64,000 nt of DNA from Metridium senile (taxonomy: Eukaryota; Cnidaria; Anthozoa; Actiniaria; Metridiidae): NCBI GenBank assembly GCA_949775045.1, contig OX459108.1:16063632-16127631 (forward strand), written 5' to 3'. Positions 45,478 to 56,000 of this stretch are shown in pieces. Position 1 is the first letter of the stretch; the number at the start of each line of letters is the position of its first letter. The translations under genes were made by a program, and so were the position numbers. Below the pieces are notes generated by a model. It made no database searches, was not told the DNA's origin, and worked only from the letters and a program-made list of their open reading frames with translations.

Positions 45478-45653
45478 GTAATATCCTCTATTTACACTGA
45501 CTGACCTGCACAGTGAGACCATAAAACCATAGTTGTGATATCAGTACTAGCTCTGATAATTGTAAACCATCAACAGACAGAACAAATAATATATTTATTC
45601 AAAGATATAATAGCCTAAGTAAATAAGAATTGGTCACGTGCTTGGATACCACA

Positions 45654-46232
45654 TAGCAACGGGATTTTGGAGGGCAAATAAAAAATAAATAAAAAAAACA
45701 AGAAAATTACAAAACGAAAAACAAAACACTTCATATTTGGAGGTTCTTTAGTTTGATACTTCCAATTCAATCTAATATTAAACTTAAAATTCTTCCTATA
45801 TAAACCTGTCGTCCGTCTTACCTACTTGAAATGTTGCTTTTGACATAAAAAGTTAGCGTTTTTATCGTTTTCTTTTCCTCTTCTTTTGTAAACATCACGC
45901 AAGATACGGCGACTTTTCAAGGTTATTAATCAGGGTAACTTTTAGTTTTGTCACGTTTCAAGACTTCTTGGTACTTGAAATTTCATGAAATTTCGTGTTC
46001 ACAAAAGAAAGGGAAACAAACCCATAAAAACGCTACCTTTTCATGTCAAAAACAACATTTCAAGGAGGTAAGACAGAAGACAGGTTTATAGAGTAAGAAT
46101 CTAAAGAATTAGATTGAATTGGAAACGTCAAACTAAAGAATGAACTATCTCCAAAGATGAAGTGTTTTGTTTTTCATTTTGTTATTTCTATTTACCCGCG
46201 AGGCAGCTTAGCCCCTTAAAATCCCGTTGCTA
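45654..46232. mobile_element. 579-bp foldback MITE, TA target
   Basis: Ends TAGCAACGGGATTTT and AAAATCCCGTTGCTA; arms of about 240 bases pair along their length (for example TTCAATCTAATATTAAACTT against AGAATCTAAAGAATTAGATT). If TA is the target duplication the inverted repeat begins GCAACGGG, as in Tc1/mariner-type MITEs. Confidence -1.
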
Positions 46233-46381
46233 GGGGCAATACAATCTAAGGGCCTTTTAGATATTTGAAGGCGAAGTGTTTAAGTGATAAATAAATATGT
46301 GACAAGTATAAATTCCCTATGTGGACTATTTACAAATCTATGTGCAACTAATATAAAACACTACATGCTTTGAAAGAAGTT

Positions 46382-46856
46382 TCATATAGGAACAAGAGTT
46401 GAAAGAAAAATGATCCCCATAAAAAGAGTAAAATTGATAAATGGTGTCAAGTAACTCCAAACTGGCCATAGCGCATATGTACAACTGTAAAAACAAACAA
46501 ATATAATAAAGAAATTAATATCTAAACAATAAATGGATGTGATTCAATGGATATAATGTTCTTGTAAACTTCTGTTTCTACAAGTGGCCTTACATGGCTT
46601 TTAAGTCTCTACATAACCATAATGCCTTCTGTTGCAGGGGGTAGATATTCTATAGGTTTGATTGGAAATATAATAGCCCCCCCCCTCCCTAAAAACTAAA
46701 AAACTAACAGAAGGCATTATGGTTATTGTAGATAATAGGCCTTTTGCAAGATCTGATTACATGATCTTGTCACACGACCTTGTCAATCAAAACATTTTTT
46801 ATTGTCAAAAATCCAATAATATTTGCCGGCACCAAAGGGTTAATAATAATAATAAT

Positions 46857-46895
<39 letters not shown>

Positions 46896-46986
46896 TACAA
46901 TAATAATGGATAAGAAAAAGTTATTTACACTATTAATTCTATGTTAAAAAGTCAAAATATATTATGGGAAAATATTGCTATTTCTG

Positions 46987-47065
<79 letters not shown>

Positions 47066-50000
47066 CATCGAAAACGAAAACGCAAAAGTGCTATGGGATA
47101 TCCCCATTTATCAAGACACAGCACCAAGCAACGGAGCAAACAAACCCGACATTATCGTATGTGACAAAGCGTGCAAGCAATGGATAATATTAGAAGGAAC
47201 TATCTGCAATGTAGGAACAATAAAACAAAGAGATGAAATGAAAACTGCTAAATATACCGACCTGAGATCAAGTCTCAAAAGACTGTATCCTGGCTATAAA
47301 ATCACACAGGTCAACATTGTGTTTGACTTTTTAGCAGGATATCACGAAAATTTGATAGACAATCTCTCTAGCATAGGAATAACAGAAGGACTAACTATTA
47401 TAAGAAAGTGCCAGAAATGGGTTATCTCACAGAACTGTGAGATTGTTAAACGTTTATACAATTATTAGATATGATCATGTACATCTTTATAAGTTTAGAC
47501 ACACAGATATTTGCTTAGGCAATCTATGCCCGCAATATTTGTTTACAGAATGTAAAAACATAGTCTGAAGTTTAAATAAACAATAATAATAATAATAATA
47601 ATAATAATAAAGTATTTATTTAAATGAGGATATACCACAAAATAGTGTAAAAAAACACTAATAAACTTGTGTCCCTCACTAAACTAATGATTACAATTTA
47701 ACTATATAAAACTAATTTTGAATAGATATCTACAATAAAAACTATGAAAACATAATATAATATAACATATAATATAACTCAATGAGATTATACAAATCAA
47801 TGTATAGATAAATTACTATATATAAATAAAGAACTTATATTAAGAGAAAAGTAAATATAAAATGTAAACATTTTGAAGACATATTAATTACCAAATAAAA
47901 TGCCATATAAATATTTATACTGACATATCAAAGCAATATATCAGACTGAAAGATAGTGGATTAAATTGAGGTAAATGTCTCTATTTATCAAATAACTGTT
48001 TACTAAGATTATTTCTAAACGATTTAACTTTTTTGTAATGTTAATGCATTAATTGATCCTAGGAATCAGTAGTTTGATAATACTACACTGCACATAATTC
48101 TGGCTTAATGACTAGGAAATTGTTTGGTTTCATCTCCCTCCTCAATGGTCATGTCAAAATGATTTCTAGTAGACTTACAACATCTTGTAATTATTCATTA
48201 TTCTGGATAAGTCAAAATGATTTCTAGTAGACTTACAACATCTTGTAATTATTCATTATTCTGGATAAGTCAAAATGATTTCTAGTAGACTTACAACATC
48301 TTGTAATTATTCATTATTCTGGATAAGTCAAAATGATTTCTAGTAGACTTACAACATCTTGTAATTATTCATTATTCTGGATAAGTCAAAATGATTTCTA
48401 GTAGACTTACAACATCTTGTAATTATTCATTATTCTGGATAAGTCAAAATGATTTCTAGTAGACTTACAACATCTTGTAATTATTCATTATTCTGGATAA
48501 GTCAAAATGATTTCTAGTAGACTTACAACATCTTGTAATTATTCATTATTCTGGATAAGTCAAAATGATTTCTAGTATATTGATAAAATATTGTAATTAT
48601 TCATTATTCTGGATAAGTCAAAATGATTTCTAGTAGACTTACAACATCTTGTAATTATTCATTATTCTGGATAAGTCAAAATGATTTCTAGTATATTGAT
48701 AAAATATTGTAATTATTCATTATTCTGGATAAGTCAAAATGATTTCTAGTAGACTTACAACATCTTGTAATTATTCATTATTCTGGATAAGTCAAAATGA
48801 TTTCTAGTATATTGATAAAATATTGTAATTATTCATTATTCTGGAAATGGTTTTAAGTGAATGTTTCAAGCTCAATGATTTTAAGGCAGTACGTTTTTTT
48901 GGAGTCATGTGTTTTCTTGAATATGTGTACAGCTAAGAGACATACATCCAAACATTCTGACAACAGAATTAGCTAACCATACTTAATAATTTACCATCTA
49001 ACCATAACTTACTTATTTACCATCTAACCATACTTACTTATTTACCATCTAACAATACTTACTTATTTACCATCTAACAATACTTACTTATTTACCATCT
49101 AACAATACTTACTTATTTACCATCTAACCATACTTACTTATTTACCATCTAACAATACTTACTTATTTACCATCTAACCATACTTACTTATTTACCATCT
49201 AACCATACTTACTTATTTACCATCTAACCATACTTACTTATTTACCATCTAACAATACTTACTTATTTACCATCTAACAATACTTACTTATTTACCATCT
49301 AACCATACTTACTTATTTACCATCTAACCATACTTACTTATTTACCATCTAACCATACTTACTTATTTACCATCTAACCATACTTACTTATTTACCATCT
49401 AACCATACTTACTTATTTACCATCTAACAATACTTACTTATTTACCATCTAACCATACTTACTTATTTACCATCTAACCATACTTACATATTTACTATCT
49501 AACCATACTTACTTATTTACCATCTAACCATACTTACTTATTTACCATCTAACCATACTTACTTTTTTACCATCTAACCATACTTACTTATTTACCATCT
49601 AACAATACTTACTTATTTACCATCTAACCATACTTACTTATTTACCATCTAACCATACTTACTTATTTACTATCTAACAATACTTACTTATTTACTATCT
49701 AACAATACTTACTTATTTATCATCTACCAAACGGCATGGTAAGTGAAAAACAACATCTCGCTTCAGCTCTTAATTCTAATGGTTATCCTACACCTTTCTT
49801 GCAGATAGTTACCAAGACCCGTCCAGCCCGCCAAAAAGAACAACAGACTCACAGATCCTTAGCTGTACTACCTTTCATAGATGGAGTATCTCAGAGTCTA
49901 AGCCGTTGCCTTCAACATCATGGCATTCCCACAGTCTTTAGATCTTATACGACTCTACGCAAACACTTGGTAAGACCGAAAGACCCAATACGATTTGAAA

Positions 50001-53000
50001 GGAAAGACAGCGTAGTCTACAGGATTCCATGCGGTGAATGCGACAAAGTTTACATCGGAGAAACCGGAAGACCCGTGAATGAAAGACTGAAAGAACACCA
50101 AAGAGATGTAAGACTGGCCCGTACCGAGACCTCAGCAGTAGCCGAATATGCACACAAGACCGGACACAACCTGAGCTGGAAAGACGTCAAATACATCGAC
50201 CAAGACGTACATTGGCACACACGCAGAGTCAGGGAAGCCATTCAGATCCGACTACACCCTAACAACATCAATAGGGATTGCTGCATCGATTTACCGGAAG
50301 CATGGATGCCAACAATCAAGAAGCATGCTGGGACATCACGCGTCAGCCAATCACAGCGCCGATAATCCGACGAACAGTATATAAGACAACCATCATCCAG
50401 TCTACACCATCGCCTGATGAAGACTAGCAGATTGCAGACGAAACGTTGTGGTATTTCTACCAATGACCTCAATCGTGAGACGATTAAGTATCCTTTTAAT
50501 TTAACATCTAACAATACTTACTTATTTTCTATCTAAACATACTTACTTATTTACTATCTAACCATACTTACTTATTTACTATCTAACCATACTTACTTAT
50601 TTACCATCTAACCATACTTACTTATTTACCATCTAACCATACTTACTTATTTACCATCTAACCATACTTACTTATTTACTATCTAACAATACTTACTTAT
50701 TTACCATCTAACAATACTTACTTATTTACTATCTAACCATACTTACTTATTTACCATCTAACAATACTTACTTATTTACTATCTAACCATACTTATATTA
50801 CTTATTTACTATCTAACCATACTTACTTATTTACCATCTAACCATACTTATATTACTTATTTACCATCTAACCATACTTACTTATTTACCATCTAACCAT
50901 ACTTTAATATATTACTTATTTACTATCTAACAATACTTACTTATTTACCATCTAACAATACTTACTTATTTACCATCTAACCATACTTACTTATTTACCA
51001 TCTAACCATACTTACTTATTTACCATCTAACCATACTTACTTATTTACCATCTAACAATACTTACTTATTTACCATCTAACAATACTTACTTATTTACCA
51101 TCTAACCATACTTACTTATTTACCATCTAACCATACTTACTTATTTACCATCTAACCATACTTACTTATTTACCATCTAACCATACTTACTTATTTACCA
51201 TCTAACCATACTTACTTATTTACCATCTAACAATACTTACTTATTTACCATCTAACCATACTTACTTATTTACCATCTAACCATACTTACATATTTACTA
51301 TCTAACCATACTTACTTATTTACCATCTAACCATACTTACTTATTTACCATCTAACCATACTTACTTTTTTACCATCTAACCATACTTACTTATTTACCA
51401 TCTAACAATACTTACTTATTTACCATCTAACCATACTTACTTATTTACCATCTAACCATACTTACTTATTTACTATCTAACAATACTTACTTATTTACTA
51501 TCTAACAATACTTACTTATTTATCATCTACCAAACGGCATGGTAAGTGAAAAACAACATCTCGCTTCAGCTCTTAATTCTAATGGTTATCCTACACCTTT
51601 CTTGCAGATAGTTACCAAGACCCGTCCAGCCCGCCAAAAAGAACAACAGACTCACAGATCCTTAGCTGTACTACCTTTCATAGATGGAGTATCTCAGAGT
51701 CTAAGCCGTTGCCTTCAACATCATGGCATTCCCACAGTCTTTAGATCTTATACGACTCTACGCAAACACTTGGTAAGACCGAAAGACCCAATACGATTTG
51801 AAAGGAAAGACAGCGTAGTCTACAGGATTCCATGCGGTGAATGCGACAAAGTTTACATCGGAGAAACCGGAAGACCCGTGAATGAAAGACTGAAAGAACA
51901 CCAAAGAGATGTAAGACTGGCCCGTACCGAGACCTCAGCAGTAGCCGAATATGCACACAAGACCGGACACAACCTGAGCTGGAAAGACGTCAAATACATC
52001 GACCAAGACGTACATTGGCACACACGCAGAGTCAGGGAAGCCATTCAGATCCGACTACACCCTAACAACATCAATAGGGATTGCTGCATCGATTTACCGG
52101 AAGCATGGATGCCAACAATCAAGAAGCATGCTGGGACATCACGCGTCAGCCAATCACAGCGCCGATAATCCGACGAACAGTATATAAGACAACCATCATC
52201 CAGTCTACACCATCGCCTGATGAAGACTAGCAGATTGCAGACGAAACGTTGTGGTATTTCTACCAATGACCTCAATCGTGAGACGATTAAGTATCCTTTT
52301 AATTTAACATCTAACAATACTTACTTATTTTCTATCTAAACATACTTACTTATTTACTATCTAACCATACTTACTTATTTACTATCTAACCATACTTACT
52401 TATTTACCATCTAACCATACTTACTTATTTACCATCTAACCATACTTACTTATTTACCATCTAACCATACTTACTTATTTACTATCTAACAATACTTACT
52501 TATTTACCATCTAACAATACTTACTTATTTACTATCTAACCATACTTACTTATTTACCATCTAACAATACTTACTTATTTACTATCTAACCATACTTATA
52601 TTACTTATTTACTATCTAACCATACTTACTTATTTACCATCTAACCATACTTATATTACTTATTTACCATCTAACCATACTTACTTATTTACCATCTAAC
52701 CATACTTTAATATATTACTTATTTACTATCTAACCATACTTATATTACTTATTTACCATCTAACCATACTTATATTACTTATTTACTATCTAACCTAGAT
52801 GTTTTAGCTCCTATATGTTCCCGGCGTACGCAATCGATGAAATCGATGATCGGAAATCCAATCGATCAATCGATATCAATCGATGAAATTAGGTAATTGA
52901 TATCGGTCAATCGATGGCCAATCGATAGTCACAAAAAAGCCAGTCATCAATTGGTATCGATTACTAAGAAGCAGTCATCAATTGGTAAAAGTGTAATTTG

Positions 53001-56000
53001 AATAAAAAAATTGACAGATAAGCGCCAGCGCTAAACAGCAACACGTTTATCATGTTTATCAGGGTTTAGCACAAACGGAATCCCTCAGCTTGAAGCTTTG
53101 GACAAAGAAAGAGAAAAAGAGGAAGAAAGTTTGTGTAAAAGGGAAGAAGCTATGATAAAAGAAGGTGATCCTGTAGATATGACAGTGCTTTTATTGCGAG
53201 AGGTTTTAGATAAAAAGAACGTTACATACAACAAAGGCCACAAAAAAGCACAGCTTATACAAAAAGTCAAAGGTGCAAGAACCACAGAAAGCTCTTCAAG
53301 GACAAGCGAAACTCCAATGAATGTCGATAAAAGTATTGGACCGCAATGTATCAAAACTCCAACGACAGCAACATTTATGCGTGGAATTTCTGTTTTATAT
53401 TATTTTGATCAAAGAAAAGAAAAGAAAAACTACTGCATATTATTGGACACTTATATTTCTTCTCCAAACTATTTGAGATTTTTTAGAATTTTTTACTAAC
53501 CTATTGTTTATAGCTATTTTGATAAAATATTTGATAACAATGTTAATCTCCTGTATGTACCTCTATATAGGTCTTTTTCATTTGTTCAGGCAAGTTGCAG
53601 TCAGCACCTTGATGGCGAAAATTAATCGCGAATTACTCATTATGGGTAATTATTAACCATTTAGTTGCTAATTTTAGTCCAAGTTACACATAATTAGCTG
53701 CATCATGCATGTACGGCTGATGCAACGATGTGGAACTGCATTATGTATATATATGGTCAATTCCACATGAGTGATGGAAAAAATGCATTTCTAAAGTTTT
53801 GTAAAATTGAATTAATTTATTTCAAATTATAGTCTATGGTGTTCAATGTTTATGAATTTTATGAATGTTTCTTGGACAGACATTAAGGGGGGACATGGGA
53901 GGGGAGGTAGATCATATGCATATTTTTCATCATAATTTAATAATAATAATAATGACTTTATTAAATGACTTTGCAATTATTATTATAAGGATAAAAACAA
54001 TTGAATTATGTCATTTTTACATGATCTGATGACTACTTTTAAATATAATATATAATATGGTATAGTATAGTATAAAAAGTCTGTATATTTATCAATTAAA
54101 ATGTCTCACGGCAAACGGAATAAAACTGTTCTTGTACCATTCTGTACGATAGTTTATTTGATACTTTCTTTTTTACGTAGGTTATAGTTTTTCGTTGCTG
54201 TTTCCGGAAGTAGGTGTGAAAGTTTGCTTTTGTCGGATATACATTGAAAAAAGTTCCTACAAATATTATATCTTCTTACTGAAAGGAGTTCAAGTCCAGC
54301 CAAGTAAACCAAGTGCTTCTGTGTAGTTCAAATCAGGGTAGGCAATGAAGAGTGCTCTTTTCTGGATTCTTTCGATAGTCTCGCTGAGGTAGGAGGGTAA
54401 TCCGGTGTGCCATACCGGGCAACCATATTCAAGTATCGGTCTAGTAAAGCTGCAAAAGATCTGACATAATTGGCTCGGTTTAAAACCTGACCTTCTAAGG
54501 ACTCGTAAGATGTACAAACGCTTTGAGGCTTTTGTAGTACTTTTCTCAATATGTAAGTTCCATTTTAGTTTAGGGGTGATCCAGATACCCAGAAGTTTGA
54601 AAGAATTGGTTGTTTCTATCTCATGTCCATCGATATGCAGTGAGTCAACTGGTAGGGTCTGTCTCAAGAAATTTATTCTTAGTTCTTCTGTCTTCTTTAT
54701 ATTGACCTTCATGTTGTTATCAGATATCCAAGAGGCAATTTTGTTCAGCTGGTTTTGGAGAATAGATTCAGAGTTCTTGTTACATATTTCATACACTGTG
54801 CAGTCATCCACGTATTTAACAATCAGAGGCATATTACTCGTAACATCTACCTTGAGGTCGTTAATCATTACTATAAATAGAAGAGGGCCAAGTTTGGTAC
54901 CTTGAGGTACGCCAGTAAATTTAGGTAACCAGTCAGAGAGACAGTCGTTGAGTTTAACTTGTTGTTTGCGATCACAAAGGAAGTTGGCAATCCAATTCAA
55001 GAGCATGGGATGGGTGTCCATGTTTTTGAGTTTATGAAGTATAATATTATGGTCGATGCGGTCGAATGCTTTGGAGAAGTCTATCATGCAGGATCGAATT
55101 ATATTACCAGGTGAGTCAGTTGCTTTTTTTTTTACTTTGATTACTGCATTTTGGATTTTCTTAAAAATAAGCAAATAGAACCTTCTGGTAGGTTAGATTT
55201 GTAAGCATTCGAGATGGTCTTTTAAAATATTAGATACTCATGAATAGTCTCCTCAATCATTAGCTATTGTATTGTTAAAGACGTTACATAGCCAATCCAT
55301 AAAAAATGCTTTTTTTTCTGTATTGCAAGTCAATCCAAAGACTTCTGAATGCGAGTCTCCTGATTCTCCTTAGAAATGTTATAAGAAACAAAATTATAAC
55401 AATGGATTTGACAAAGCACTTTAAATTATAAGTTGCAGAAATCATTTTATAAGAGGTTACATATTTTGAGTTACCGACATTACCAAATTCCAAAAAGATC
55501 AAAATAGATGTTTATTTCTCCATTTTCATATTGTTTTTCTTAACTCTGATATTAATGCATGTTTCTTCACAAGATCTTTATGCAAAAACAAGCTTTTTTA
55601 CATTAAAGCAAGATTCCCCTCCTTCCCTCTATTCCCCTCCCCTCCTCCCTCAGGAAGACAATACTGGAAAATTAACTTATTTAATAGCTTAAGGTGGCCC
55701 GGTAGTATTGACTTTGCAGGATAAACATAATTTTTCTATATAGCGTAGATACATGCTTAAGAGTCATAACTGTGAAATGTGGTCTTCTGTGCTGTTCTAA
55801 ATTCTGTGCTGTAATAAATTCTAATTTTGTCATTTTTAGAACAGCACAGAAGACCACATTTCACAGTTATGACTCTTAAGCATGTATCTACGCTATATAG
55901 AAAACTCGAGGTCAACAATTAAAGAAATAGAGTAGATATATTTTCGAAATGCTCACTACGCAGTGAACAACAATATGTCGACAAGCTCTTCAAGAAATCA

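Larger units (their letters stand above)
48985..52795. repeat. 25-bp minisatellite interrupted by two nuclease fragments
   Basis: The unit TACCATCTAACCATACTTAC plus TTATT has CCAT/CAAT and ACC/ACT variants. It covers 48985-49720, 50507-51523 and 52310-52795. In the transcribed (minus) sense every unit contains GTAAGTATGG, a strong 5' splice-site match, so the TMEM128 intron carries many decoy donors. Confidence -1.

Noticed and set aside
50242..50514. Minus-strand ORFs across the GIY-YIG fragments
   Set aside because: Shadows of the plus-strand nuclease frame; no motif of their own.
48985..52795. CRISPR-like regular array
   Set aside because: Units are contiguous 25-mers without unique spacers, in a eukaryotic intron. 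The same applies to the 37-, 41- and 98-bp arrays.
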